A stretch of DNA of 64,000 nt. Origin: Ancylostoma caninum (lineage: Eukaryota > Nematoda > Chromadorea > Rhabditida > Ancylostomatidae). The stretch's first letter is position 1. Every line of letters begins with the position of its first letter. Shown here piece by piece: positions 51,105-62,460 of the stretch. The position numbers and the translations under genes were made by a program. The stretch is from NCBI GenBank assembly GCA_037903475.1, contig JBAJFG010000620.1, positions 930,001 through 994,000 of the forward strand, written 5' to 3'. The notes under the pieces were generated by a model. The model ran no database searches. It was not told the DNA's origin and worked only from the letters and a program-made list of their open reading frames with translations.

Positions 51105-53849
51105 GTAGCTTATAAAGAGCTACTAAGCAGTGTTGCAGATACCTCTTTCAGGAAAGGACGAAGAGATTAAAATCGCGAAGTGCCTTCAATTTGGAGGCTT
51201 GTAGCAGTGCTTCACTACACTAACTATTCTGATGCAGATGTTGGTCGGAACTTTGCGGAACTCCAGCGCAGACGTTCAACCGTTACTTCGAGATCTTTAT
51301 ATCAGTTGTGCACTACTTATATCAGTGATGGTTCGTACTTATATCAGATGAATACGTAAGGAAACTACGCTCGTTAATTTCCTCGTTGGGAGCAATACGT
51401 CTCATTGATCGTAACAACGCTGCCGATAAGGCGCTCAGGCTGATGTGAGTTCCCTATTGTTCAAAGACTCATTGTTCAAGTTTAGGGCAGACATCTCCAT
51501 ATGCTTTGATTGTTGTTCATCAATAAAAAAAACACTTTTCTTCCAGAGAGTTGGATCATTACGGATTTCTCGCGTGAAGACATGTTGTTCTTCCATGTTC
51601 TCCTTGGTGAGCCACTAATTCATTCTCTTTTGTGCTCGTTATTAGGGAAAATGTCCAGATGAAGCTGATGGATGAACAATACACAATTGTTTTGCTCAAA
51701 TAACTTTCCCTTGAAGTTTCCACACATCTACTCTGGGGAAATCTATGTTAGATTTTTGAAGCATCTATGAGTTCAGGTTTTAGGAAAGATGTAAATTTTA
51801 AAATTTTGTCAGTTGCTTTCACTCTGTGTGGGTATTTGTATGTTTTAGTATACATACTATTAGCATGTATAATACATATATGGATGTTTCACTGTCGGAC
51901 TTCAACATGAATTCTTGAAGTTTAACAAAAAAAATAGTAAGATTCCGAGATACAATAGCTAAAAATTTAAATTAACATGATTGTTGACGATCTCCTTGTC
52001 ACGTTGGAGGAATCGCATTTCATCCACTGCCTTACTAGAGCCATGTATAGTTTTCCTGCAAACGTTTCAGAATAAAATATTCTCTAGTGATTTTTCTTCA
52101 AATAGCTTTCCTTTTCCAGGACTTGCAAGTGTGGCTCATGCTGGATCCGGTACGAGTAACAAGGGATATTGGCAAGTTCGTTAATTTGAAGCGCCAGTCG
52201 ATTGCTCTGTTCATGTTCTGTTGGGGCGGTTCGTCAGTCTGAAGATGAGCATGGGAAAACATCAAAAACATGCGCAATCTCCAGGCGTTGGCCTTAGTGG
52301 CTTCGCTCGTTATTGTGCCCTTGTTTTCGCCTCTTAGGAAAACGCCTTGTTTTTCTATCAACATTCTTTGTCCTTGGTTCCCCGAACCTCCTCCATCTGT
52401 ATAGCATGCACAATAGCTTAAGCGTAATATGGTTTGGATCTTGCCCAAAGAACCAGCAGCCTCGATGTCTTTGCTCTTGCAAGTGCGAATTTCGACTATG
52501 AGTTTTCTGTCAGCCTTTTTATGCTTAGTATTTCTATTTGCAAATATCAGAACTTGACAGATATTCAAAATTTTGACTGATTATGAGGACCCTATATATT
52601 TCGCACCATTAGTTGCTTTTCAATGGCCACGCTGACTACTGCGCAGAAATTACTAGGGTTGGTCTTAGTTTGGAATTCGGTGAAACTGTGCAATGAAGTT
52701 TCTTCCTCGATTGTGGCTATACACAGGATTTTGTTGCTTCCCTTTCATCTCACTTTGCCCTCTTATACTGTTGAAGAGCACACACAAGCAGGTTCAAGGC
52801 TTAAGTAGCTGTTAATCCCAAGCCAGTAAAGGGTCCCAAGTAGTAACTGATAAAAGATGATTCATTAGCAGTAATCACAACTCATAGAATCTGTTCTGCA
52901 ATATTTTAGCAGTAAGTTTCTGTATATCTGTGTGATACTCTAAGTCACGCAGGCTCCTTAGCGAAACCTCAATTTTAAAGTCTATTTTGAGAACGGACTC
53001 ACCTCACGCTCAAGAAGGGCTCTGATATACGTGTATCACTTCTGAAAAGACGTGTACGAGCTGCATAATAGCAGAGTGGTTATTCTGCCAAGGTTGAACA
53101 GTTAATGTCCGCGTTTGCATGGCAATGATTACCCATTGACGGTAATTTCTGCAGAAAACATCCTTATATTCTTCTTTGATGTACATGGAATATGTTGTAC
53201 CGAGCCAGAGCGCCGCTTCGCGGCGCTTTGACTCGGACCCGTGTGCCACGTTGGATTTTCTGCGAAACTGTGTAGCTCCTAAACGGTTTGTAGGTTAACT
53301 CTCACTATGTTCAATATAAGGAGCTTCTACACGGGTCCCTTGTATGAGTAGCAACACAAATCTTCACGTGGTCAAGTCGTTTTCATTTGGGATAGCGCTG
53401 AAAGTCGAAATTGTTATGGTTCGGGCACAATTAGCTTTTAACAGGAACAAACAGCGTAAACGTTCTATTCCTATGTTGTAAGCACAGTATTATGCTCATG
53501 GAGTCACCATTTGTTCCCCTGACCGTTAATTTCCAATTGCTACTACTACTTAATGCTTTAGAAGGAGTGCGGTGAAAATTTCCGTTCAACTCTGCTGTAT
53601 TTGGATGATTCACGGCTCTGATTGCGAAATCACACTCGCTTCATCAGTGGATCTCCCATTCTGCTTTAAAGATCCAAGATATTCCGTTTTCGTCGCAAAT
53701 TAGATGTCCTAATTCAAGATTTCCATGTTGTACACATACATATACATGGGCGTGTCAATTTTCGCAAATGAGCCCGTGGCGGCGGGACAGCGTGGCCTGT
53801 CATCCCTCGCGCGGCGATGGGGGGGGGGGGGTCTGCGCTTTATATAGAG
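51105..53849. other. gene-poor interval
   Basis: One exon-like piece begins after CTTTTCCAG at 52,120 and reads LQVWLMLDPVRVTRDIGKF to a TGA at about 52,242, with no recognised family. A perfect GC hairpin (AGCGCCGCTTCGCGGCGCT) lies near 53,210. Nothing else is supported. Confidence 0.3.
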
Positions 53850-54065
53850 TAAGATCTGCCTCAGAACCTCACGGAAGGGGTGCACTGTTCCGTATACGCG
53901 GATGACTCCAAATTCTTCGCAGTTGATGATGTCGAGACCCTTCAGCGCGCACTAACCGCATTGATCACTTGGTCCGACAAAAGGCGACTGGATGTACCAC
54001 ATGAAAGGTCTACCGTCATGTGCATCGGTCGAAACCACCCGAGAGACTGCTCGTTTTTCCTATAG
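53850..54065 (+). pseudogene. LINE reverse-transcriptase fragment
   Basis: The frame reads HCSVYADDSKFFAVDDVETL and continues ALITWSDKRRLD to IGRNHPRD, then TAG. YADD with the following WS/CDKWxL and IGRxNPR blocks is the palm region of non-LTR reverse transcriptases of the CR1/jockey type. Only this part survives; stops follow at once. Confidence 0.75.
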
Positions 54066-54799
54066 GAACACACCAGTTAACTATTTCGCATTCAGTACGC
54101 GATCTTGGAATAACATATTGTGATAAACTCTCATTTGAGCAATATATAGAGAAGATCAGAGAGTACACACATACAACGGAGAAAATGCCTCTTACATAGT
54201 ATCGAGGATCTGAGTTCTAACACGTTTCCGCTAAGATGAATAGTAGTGGCGGAAGGAGAAGGCACAAGGGGTCACTACATTCGTCTCACACACACGATAA
54301 ACCGAGATAACTATGGCTAGTTTTTGTAGGTCTTCTTAGGTTGGGTCGTGCAATCGAATCGGTGGCGGGCGATTGCATTGTGGCCGTCGTTGAGGTGTCG
54401 GCGTTGGGATCGTTGTCGCATCAGCATTGTCGGAGGCTGGAGACATATGGGGTGGATCCTCGTTCGGCTCGGAGCTGTCGGGGCGTCTCAACGTTGTGTC
54501 TTGCGCGTGCGTATTGGTGGAGGCAGGCGTCATGCTTGGCGAATGCTGGACTGGAAGTATCGTTTTGTCGAAAAGATCCAGCAGTGTCTTCTCTGTGTTC
54601 TTTGGAGCATTGCCGTCGGCGAACGCGTCCGTCTACGAGGACATCATACGTCGCGTGGCCATGGTGAGCAAAAATCACCTCGTCCACCTCGTCCCTCCTC
54701 GACAAAAATTTCGAACCCAGACCCTGTCGTCAGGTTCGAACTTCTTCGGAAGGGCGTTGTTATGGAGGTTGAATTGACGCTCCATTCTGCAATTTCGCT

Positions 54800-55750
54800 C
54801 CTTCACGGCACTCTTTGGCATCGTCGGCATTGTGAGCGGTGTGCGCAGCTGACGTTCAAGGAAGTTTCCGGTTGGAGAACGTCCGCTTGGTGACGCTGAG
54901 CATGGCGTTTTCCGGTACGTCTGCAAGAACTTCTGGAGTGCTTCGACGTTGTGCCAGAATCTTTGAGCTTCTTCAGAGCTCTCTTGAAGGTGTCCACGAA
55001 TCGCTCTGCCCATCGGTTGGATTGAGGATGGAACGGTGGTGATCGGACGTGCGTTATGCCGTTGGCGCTGCAGAACTCGTCGGACTCTTGAGAAGCGATT
55101 TGGCTTCCATTGTCCGACACCAGAGTAGTTGGATTGCCGTACTGTGCGAACAGGCGAGTCAGCTGCCTTATGGTCGCCGCACCAGTAGCCGACGTCATTC
55201 CGATTATTTCTGGCCACTTGGAATAAGCATCGACAATGACGAGAAATATCCGCGGACATATTCTTCCATGTCCTTTGTGATGTTCGTCCAGTATACATAC
55301 GATCTGGCGAGCATCTTCATCCCGGATGTCCATCGTGTAAGAGTTGCAGCACACGACGGCGGAGTTTCGGAGGGGTGACTATTTGGGGGCCGAAGAAGAG
55401 GCAGTCGTCTTGAATCGCGGACGACTGGCGGAAAAATATCCTGCAACTCAGATGAAGGTTCGTGTGGCCACTTATCCTTCTGAACGCAACAATTGAAGTT
55501 CTTGAGCGTGTCGTCTTTGGCGCTTTCTTCGACTATCATGTTCATGTCGACGGGCAGTGTGCTCGTGATTGCGTCAGCTTCTGCTTCTTGGACAGCCTCT
55601 GCTATCACGACATTCTCCGAGGGTGTCGTTTGCTCTATGATTAGCCGTGACAGAGCATCTGCTTGTCCAAAGTTAGTAGTCTTGCGGTACTCAATCGTGA
55701 AGTCGTACCCGCGTAGAATGAGGGACCAGCGCTGAAGTCGATTAGCACTG
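54800..55750 (-). pseudogene. gypsy integrase and RNase H tail
   Basis: From high to low coordinates: RLQRWSLILRGYDFTIEYRK (RNase H tail), GQADALSRL, then the integrase core with the catalytic residues in FLVIVDAYSKWPEI, LVSDNGSQI and WAERFVDTFK (D, D, E). A frame change occurs between the first and later parts. A C-terminal region continues to about 54,340 with several frames. Confidence 0.88.
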
Positions 55751-55767
55751 CAGGTAGGAAGGCCCTT

Positions 55768-56999
55768 CTCACATAATGGAGCGGGCTGACCGCGATTCCA
55801 ATATTTGCCGGGGCGTAGCCAACTCCGCGGTCAGCCAAATAATTAAGCGCGGTCGACCAGATATCAGTGCGCGGTCAGCCCGCGAGAAGTCCGCGGTCAG
55901 CCCTTCAAAATGATGTCGTGGCGTACTGATTACCGCAGCAATAGTTACTGATGATGTATGGATGACATTTTAGCGATCAAATTTGCTATTAGACAATCCC
56001 CCTTTTTTGGAAATTGCGCAGTACAAACAGTTTTGAAAAATAGAAAGGCCAACATTGCCAGGATTCATTCTAATTCTTGAGATTCTTCGCTTAAACATTT
56101 TCCTTCTGTAGCAGAGTGCATAATATCGATGGCCAAGCCCCTTAAAGGCAGCAGGAGCTGAAATTCTCGACTCCGAGCTGAGCTGTGGGTGATGAAGTAC
56201 GGACTCAGCACATCATAAATGTGAAACGAACACAGACAATGATGGCTTACCTGCAGAGAAAATGGAACATTCGTCGCGAACACGCCTGGCCGTGTTCGCG
56301 CGCGGACGAGTTTTCCCCGGCGCAAAAGCCATCGCGGTGCGTGGTTTGGCGCAAAGGGAAAACGAAATGCATTCAATTCACTGGGTTTCATAGCGGGACT
56401 CGGCCAAAACCACGCGCCGTAATGGCTTTCGCGCCGGGGAAAACTCGTCCGCGCACGAACACGGCCAGGCGTGTTCGCGGCGAATGTTCCATTTTCTCTG
56501 CAGGTAAGCCATCATTGTCTGTGTTCGTTCCACATTTATGATGTGCTGAGTCTGTACTTCACTGCCCGCAGCTCAGCTCAGAGTCGAAAATTTTATCTCC
56601 TGCTGCCTTTAATGAGAGCTTCATCCCAAAAATATCTAAGGAGTGGCCTCCACTCCCCGCAAATTGGGGTTGGTTCCACTACTTAAGCAAAAAAGCGAGA
56701 CTCTTCCTAAGTTCTTCAACATGGCCAGAGAAAGACTGTCGTTTCATGTACATCCCACTTGTCACTGTCACCATGTCCACAAAGGTTGCATCGGTCCTAC
56801 GGGTCGAATTTGGCTGACCGCGGATAGTACCGCGTTCAGCCAAACTTCCGACAAAGGGCCGCGGTCAGCCAAACTTTCGGCTAAGGACCGCGGTCAGCCA
56901 GCTTTCTGTGCGCAGTCAGCCCGTTCCGCATCTCATGGTACCGCGGTCGGCCCGCGGAGCACATTTCGGTACCACGGTCAGCCCGCTCCATCGTCTGAG
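55768..56999. mobile_element. 1,232-bp TIR element with GCGGTCAGCC arrays, inside gypsy RNase H
   Basis: Ends are CTCACATAATGGAGCGGGCTGACCG and an inverted partner differing at four of the first eight positions, flanked by TT on both sides (55,766-55,767; 57,000-57,001). Subterminal zones hold a dozen or so copies of CCGCGGTCAGCC in both orientations: about 55,780-55,905 and 56,812-56,990. Removing the element and one TT rejoins the RNase H frame without a gap. A 464-bp TTAA element occupies its middle. There is no transposase frame. Confidence 0.8.
56146..56609. mobile_element. 464-bp TTAA foldback element, copy B (nested)
   Basis: Same termini, length and interior as 23,313-23,776, flanked by TTAA at 56,142-56,145 and 56,610-56,613. 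It lies inside the 1,232-bp element, which lies inside the gypsy relic, so it is the youngest of three layers. Its arms include GGAACATTCGTCGCGAACAC and the inverted partner. Confidence 0.87.
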
Positions 57000-57002
57000 T
57001 TC

Positions 57003-58394
57003 TTGCTTCCGGATATAGCAAGAAGCGGTTTGTGGTCTGTGAGAAAAGTAAAGTGTCATCGGAGAAGGTAGCGGTCGAATTTCCACATGGCATAGCCTAA
57101 AGCTAGCCCTTCCTTCTCAATTTGCCAGTATTTCTTCTCTGCATCCGTCAAGTTTCGACTGGAATGGCAGATGGCTTTCTCTGCGCCGTCTCCAAAACGA
57201 TGCACTGTCACTGCTCCAATACAGTAAATGGAAGCGTCGGCCGCAACTATGAGTTCCAATTTCGGATCGAAAGCGGAGAAGCCAGCACTTTCTTCGCTTT
57301 CCCAAACGTATCTTGGCAGTCGGGGGGTCCATGTAAAGAATGTGTTCTTCTTCAATACTGCGTCAGTCGTGATCCTGCTGTGGGTATGGTAGGATTAAGG
57401 CAGATCATGTTCTATTGCAACTGGTGACTACAAAAATAGCCCAAAAATGAATTCGCTTGGCACGTATGTGCTCCCTGCGCCAGCGCAGAGCACATAGGAG
57501 GCGGACATCTGCGATGAGGCGGATTTTCCCGTCCGCGACGCGTCGGCACGATGCTCTTCCATAGTGCGGCCTGTGAAGATGATATAGTCAAGATATGTTG
57601 CAACGCCATTTAGTCTGGCAATCATTGAGTCGATTATATGCTGGAAGATGGAACAGATTTTACTCCGAAGGTAAGGCGGTTGTGACGGAATAAACCGCGA
57701 TAAGAAGATTGAACACGTCCTCAACTGTAGGCAGGGGGTGCTGGTGCAACATCAACGCGTCATTCAATCCAGTGGAGAAGTCCGCGCATATTCGGATCGT
57801 TCCGTTACTTTTCCTCACAACGACGATCGGGACTGACCAGTTGGAATGATCGACTGGGCCAAGAACGCCTTCGCTGACTAAGCGGTCGATCTCGGCATTT
57901 ACAGCGGCCTGGGAAGCGAATGGTACTGGTCGCTTTTGACGATAGACAGGCCGTGCTCCGGATCTTGAAGCAGTTTCGCTTTTGTTTTAGAGCAGAGCAC
58001 GAGTTCTGGGCCGAAAACGTCTGCAAACTGCGTCTTTAGGCTGCTGTCATCACGAGCGTTTCCAATGGCTACACTCGCGAGTTTGCAGTTATACTGTTCT
58101 CTCAGTTCTTTGTAGTTGAATGCACTACTCCAAGCCGAGGAGATCAGTCGATTCCGCGATGTAGCAGCACCCTGTTCCTTTTGTAGGTGGACCCTTCCGG
58201 TCGAAAATAGTGAATGCAGCGTTAATTGATCCAAGGATGTTCAGGGCGGGTCTATCTGCAGTTCTGATAGTGATGGTGCCGCGATCCAATTTAGGTGAAT
58301 TCATGTTTTCCCACGTTTGACGAGATGTCATTGTGATATCAGCACCAGTGTCCAGTTGAAGTCGTTTGTGATGACCATTTGCACGTACTTTCAT
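57003..58394 (-). pseudogene. gypsy protease, reverse transcriptase and RNase H
   Basis: Protease has LQLDTGADITM near 58,350. Reverse transcriptase has WSVPIVVVRKSNGTIRICAD near 57,800-57,845 and the catalytic block as TYLDYIIFTGR near 57,590, where YLDD is expected, so the second active-site Asp is lost. RNase H has VAADASIYCIGAV and YWQIEKEGLALGYAMWKFDR (57,055-57,355), then TDHKPLLAISG just before the insertion. Multiple frame changes add to the inactivation. Confidence 0.88.
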
Positions 58395-58920
58395 GTTTGT
58401 GCGTGCTCCATGAGTTCACCCTCTCGGCAATGCTTCTGCATCTGTGTTTCCATTTCGGTCGTTTGGTCTCATGCTTCTTGGCGTGAGATGCACTTCTGCT
58501 TTTGCGCGAGGGTGAATGCAGCGAGTGGTACCTTGGTTGACGACGATAGCGGAAACCCTTATTCGGCGAGTACGGATGCTTGTCTTTTTTCGTCGGTGTC
58601 CTTTGATAGGCTGCATCAACCTCTTCGCTCTCTATTGTTCGGTTATCCGTTCGTGGTGTTACGAACGTCTCGCAGTCGTTGATGAAATCATCGAGCAGAG
58701 GAGCTGGGTCAGATTCCTTCGGTCGGTTCAACTGATTCAGAAGTCGTAGGCGCGTTCTGGAACGAGAACGGGTCGGTGAGACCCGAAAGGAAAAAGAGAC
58801 ATTTCGAAGAGTCGCTGTCAACGTCCTTCATGGAAGCGTCTTCAAATTTCCTCTTGATCATATTCCCGTACTCACGGTAGGGAAGGTACGCGCCGATCAG
58901 TGGCAGACATTTTGACTGTA

Positions 58921-59528
58921 CTCTGATGTTCATTGACGATACATTTGGCAAGAGAATGTGTTTGACGATATGATTTACGGGATAAAATTTTGCTTGGCAA
59001 TATGATTTACGGGAGAATGAGTGAAGAGCCTGTTTGACGATACATTTGGCAAGAGAATCTGTTGACGATACATTTTACGGGTGTTTGGCGATACATTTGG
59101 CAAGAGAATCTGCTGACGATACATTTGACGAGGTTTGTTTGACGATACAAATGGCAAGGTTTGCGTGACGACACATTTTACGGGTGTTCTGATAAGGCGT
59201 TCATTTCATTCTTAGCTGGAGACTCAACCATCGGCGGTGTCGATCCGGATGGCTCAGCTGGTAAGGCAGTGGACTCCTAAGAGTGATATCATGGTACGAT
59301 TCCTGATGATATCGAATTTTTGCGCGGTTGATAACCCTTTTGTTTGACGGTACATTTGGCGAGGTTTGCGTGGCGATACATTTGACGGGGTTTGCATGGC
59401 GATATATTTCACGGGACTTCTTGTTTGGCAATACATTTGGCGGGCTTTGTTTGCCTAGCTAGATGGCAAGCTCGTTTTCGAGGTTGCCAAACAAACCTCG
59501 CCAAATGTATCGTCAATGAACATCAGAG
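58921..59528. mobile_element. 608-bp TIR element with internal GATACATTTGGC repeats, inside gypsy gag
   Basis: Ends CTCTGATGTTCATTGACGAT and complement (30 bp, essentially perfect) are flanked by TA at 58,919-58,920 and 59,529-59,530. Inside, GACGATACATTTGGCAAG-like units recur about a dozen times at 25-50 base intervals, mostly in one orientation. Removing the element with one TA restores the gag frame. A tRNA-like stretch lies at 59,243-59,305. Confidence 0.88.
59243..59305 (+). repeat. tRNA-like segment with A-box and near-B-box
   Basis: TGGCTCAGCTGG (59,250-59,261) fits the pol III A-box consensus exactly and GGTACGATTCC (59,293-59,303) fits the B-box with one change. The acceptor stem does not close and the anticodon stem is abnormal, so it is a tRNA relic or SINE-like promoter rather than a gene. 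Confidence 0.5.
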
Positions 59529-60306
59529 TAGGAACCCATATCTGCGGCAAATGAGTGTCTTCTTTGGTCCAAAGAGTTTACACAGGTTACTGATCGTGTT
59601 AGCCAGATCGATTTCCTGAGGCTTCAGAGGCAAGACGTGCTCGGAATACGTCTTGTACGTTGCCTTATCCAGCTTCTCGACGATGAGGTTCCGCTTTCGA
59701 TCAACGGTGAGTGCTTTCCCTCGATCGTCTATGATGAGATCGTAACGCGCGTACCACGCGTTAAAAGCCTCTTCTTCTTCCCCTTCGAATTTGAACGTGA
59801 AGAGATCACGCACGAGATCTCCGTAAGGATCGACCCTGGGTGCTGCTGACGTGACGTCGGCAGCGCTGGTCGAGACCCTCTCCCTCGACCAGCATCGAAA
59901 CCAGGTCCAGGGTCCTCTGGTTTTGCTGCTGGAGAAGCTGCAAGTGCTGCATTTGCACTTGGAGTACTTCCTCGAGCCATCTTGGAGCTTGTTCAGACTC
60001 CCTGGCCTGGGAGGAGCTTGGCATCCTGAAGTCGGCGTGGAATTGATGATCCAAATTCTTCAACCTGATCGCGAGTTGTTGTGTCCGCGATCCACGAGCT
60101 TCGAATAGTTTATTGACCAGCGTAGCACAGGCGTAGTCGAGCAATGACTAGTGAATAGACGAAACTAAACCGGGCCCAGTCCTACAACGCTGCGCCGTAC
60201 ATTACGCTGGTAACGCATGGCATGCTCACTCATCATAGAGATCACACACATAAAACAGAGAAAATCTTTCAGAATGTGATCATCCATATTTGTCTTTCCT
60301 GTTTAG

Positions 60307-61790
60307 TTTCCGGTGCATTTCCCGCCTTATCCGTGCATTGTACTGACAGCTCAAATCGACCTGTACCTTACCTACACTGATAGCACTGGCAAGGAGGTAT
60401 GTTTGTTCCCTCTATGAACAGTAGGCTTGAGGATTGATAGTATAATCCATGGTGGTGTCTTCAGGTGGACACTGTTGTGCACGTTTTGCCCACCTCTGCC
60501 GTGGACGAAGACCAGAGCTCCTGCTCCAGAAATTTGTACGTGCAGAATCAACCTGTTTTGAGCCAGATTCTCCACATAAATCTCGATCATGTAGGCAGGT
60601 TTTTCACTTCTTTCCGATTATTTAGGCTTTTTTTGGTTCTCGGATCTGATCTTCTTGGTTTTTTCTGTTCCCTTTCCCGGTGCTACAGGAGAATAACTGA
60701 ACAGCCATTGTGTAGCAGTTTCTGATTCACTCTAGCAGTGGATTTTGAACCATCTCGTTGACTTTGTGCTAAAGATAGATAGTCCTAACGAGACTGACTA
60801 ACTCACAACAGTCGAAATTTAAGTATCCTGGATGGAACGTTCGTCTTGCTTTCACTAACGATAGACGACTGAATGCCGTCAACCAATTCGTACTCTACCA
60901 GATCAACGTTACAGCGGACTATCCTGCGACAAAAACACTCTTTGAGAATGCGCCAGGTGTGCTTTTCCTTAGTCGTACTGCAGAGCCTCCAACATGGAAC
61001 TTGCTTCTATTTTGACATAGCCTAGCCATTAGGTAATTTATTTCTGTTCGCAAAGGACATCTGAACGAATGGACTGCTTTTACAGATACTGTCTATTACT
61101 ACATGCAACCAGTCGATCTCAAGAATCCGCCCACCATTGCTGACACTATATTCGGTCATCTGAACACTTCTCTGAGTTGCACTTCAGAACAGAAATTCTG
61201 GATTAACAAGGACCACAAGCAGGGTCCTTTGGCCTCGTATGTTTTACTGCTGAGATTCTTGGTCGGAAATTCGGCATTTGACTTCAAATCAACTTGTTTC
61301 CCTTGAAAAGATCTGTTGTGATGCGTGAATCACTAGAGGATGTGGAGCTGCAAGCCTGCACCCGGATACGGACACTTCGTGTTTCTATAGTGACATTATA
61401 AATGTACTTCTATATTATCTTTCTTTGAGGCAAAAGATGGGAGTCCTAATAATGTTGTGCAGCTAAGTAAGGCTCTAGCCGATACTGCCCTTACTACAGT
61501 TCTTGACTCCATAAGAAGCTCTGCATAAGCTTCGAATAAGCTCTGCACAAGCTCTGCATAGTCTTCTCGAACAAATCTTCACTTCGAGTTCACTCATTCC
61601 AAGGAATGGCTTCATTAAATGACGAAGACCTTGCTCTGAACCTGTGATTGACTTAGAAACCATGTTGCATCACATCTTTCACCTCTTCGCTCTAACCGTA
61701 CCTATTCAATTCGTTACAGGTTCAAGCTCTCCTATCTGCAAGTAGAGGCTTTCAAGATCTCTCCACCAACTGCAAGCAAATTTGATCCAA
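60307..61790 (+). CDS. LAMP-like lysosomal membrane glycoprotein (partial)
   Basis: Five exons with consistent phases: 60307-60396, 60465-60590, 60812-60956, 61086-61236, 61720-61790. Reading: PCIVLTAQIDLYLTYTDSTG, VDTVVHVLPTSAVDEDQSSC, YPGWNVRLAFTNDRRLNAVN and QFVLYQINVTADY, DTVYYYMQPVDLKN and LNTSLSCTSEQKFWI, then FKLSYLQVEAFKISP. The PC-(I/L)-T-Y start, paired cysteines, N-glycosylation sites (NVT, NTS) and the 'SYLQVEAF' strand are those of the LAMP luminal domain (C. elegans LMP-1 type). The signal-peptide exon upstream and the last Cys, membrane span and tail downstream were not found; the gypsy relic may sit in the first intron. The exons themselves are intact. Confidence 0.65.
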
Positions 61791-61952
61791 GTAAGTGTTG
61801 CAGAGCATATAGCTTACAAAGGAAGGTAACGTGGTCGAAGTGGCCATTGGGAATGTAATGCATGCTACTACATCAACAGTTTATAACGTTGATCTGGATT
61901 CCATTCCTGAGTTTCCCGTAGGATTGTCTATAGTAAGTTATGCCTATATCTT

Positions 61953-62140
61953 TTTTTCCGCGCAAGGTACTCATGTACGGACTTCAAGACGTGCTTGGTG
62001 GTTGTTTTAGTGTCTTCAAATCACTGCACGCCTGCCAAGAAGACGGGATTCTTGCTATTGCGCTGCCGATACCCTTCCTTCACCCCGATTTGATCTCGTA
62101 CATGAGGGCCATACTTGAAGTCAGGCAATGCAAAGAATAG
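61953..62140 (+). pseudogene. possible METTL9/DREV-like methyltransferase fragment
   Basis: The frame reads LMYGLQDVLGGCFSVFKSLH then ACQEDGILAIALPIPF and ends in TAG after VRQCKE. The pattern resembles 'LNxLDRCxxPxxLLxxI' followed by 'DGxLxxALVLPF' of METTL9/DREV protein-histidine methyltransferases. No preceding S-adenosylmethionine-binding motif was found in a compatible frame, so it would be a fragment. A different preceding frame at 61,830-61,930 is also open. The resemblance is by eye only. Confidence 0.3.
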
Positions 62141-62254
62141 GTGAAACTAGCTATATTGGAGAGCACAGGAAATCCAGATCGTACTAGAAATCAGGGTTAA
62201 AAATTGCTCATGGGAGCTCCTACGCATCACATTGCGAATGGCCGCTTCGACCTA

Positions 62255-62460
62255 CAGGGTGCGCACAAATTTTTGGCACGTGGTTTTTCAAGCCCCAATC
62301 AGTGATGGTTGAGCGAATTCACATGCCATATTGTGGGTATGTCAGCTGGAGCAATTCCTCCCGCAAACAACAGCAAATTTGCCGAGCGACCCCACTCCTG
62401 GTTCGTAGAGACTTAGGGAAGCTTTCAGCTCAGACCGCCCTTCCTGATCGATCCTGTATC
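62255..62460 (+). repeat. partial copy of the CAGGGTGCGCA element
   Basis: Begins CAGGGTGCGCACAAATTTTT after TA and follows 17,972-18,160 closely (GGCACGTGGTTTTTC, CAAACAACAGCAA, GACTTAGGGAAGCTTTCAGCT), then diverges. The opposite end was not seen before the window ends. Confidence 0.75.

Larger units (their letters stand above)
58420..60144 (-). pseudogene. gypsy gag region, interrupted
   Basis: Starts near 60,144 with CATLVNKLFEARGSRTQQLA and a Gln-rich segment, then LFTFKFEGEEEEAFNAWYAR to FGPKKTLICRRYG. It is split by the 608-bp element and resumes with LPLIGAYLPYREYGN, DVDSDSSKCLFFLSGL. The tail (58,420-58,820) is basic and includes a decayed zinc-knuckle area. Confidence 0.8.
54300..60150 (-). 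mobile_element. degenerate Ty3/gypsy LTR retrotransposon
   Basis: Minus-strand order gag, protease, reverse transcriptase, RNase H, integrase is that of Ty3/gypsy elements and resembles the nematode K02A2.6-like group. LTRs could not be delimited by eye; the similar ACACACATA(A)AACAGAGAAAAT at 60,241-60,271 and ACACACATACAACGGAGAAAAT near 54,161-54,184 may be remnants. The element carries many frameshifts and stops, and two later insertions (55,768-56,999 and 58,921-59,528). It lies immediately 5' of the first LAMP-like exon found. Confidence 0.9.

Noticed and set aside
53209..53228. GC stem-loop as a Rho-independent terminator
   Set aside because: The window is eukaryotic; there is no following T run and no gene end here.
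59243..59305. Functional tRNA gene
   Set aside because: A-box is perfect, but the acceptor and anticodon stems do not pair properly and it lies inside a repeat element.
51105..60306. Signal-peptide exon for the LAMP-like gene around 52,623
   Set aside because: A frame starting MATLTTAQKLLGLVLVW is hydrophobic, but it has no donor in a phase that can be verified, and the whole gypsy relic intervenes.
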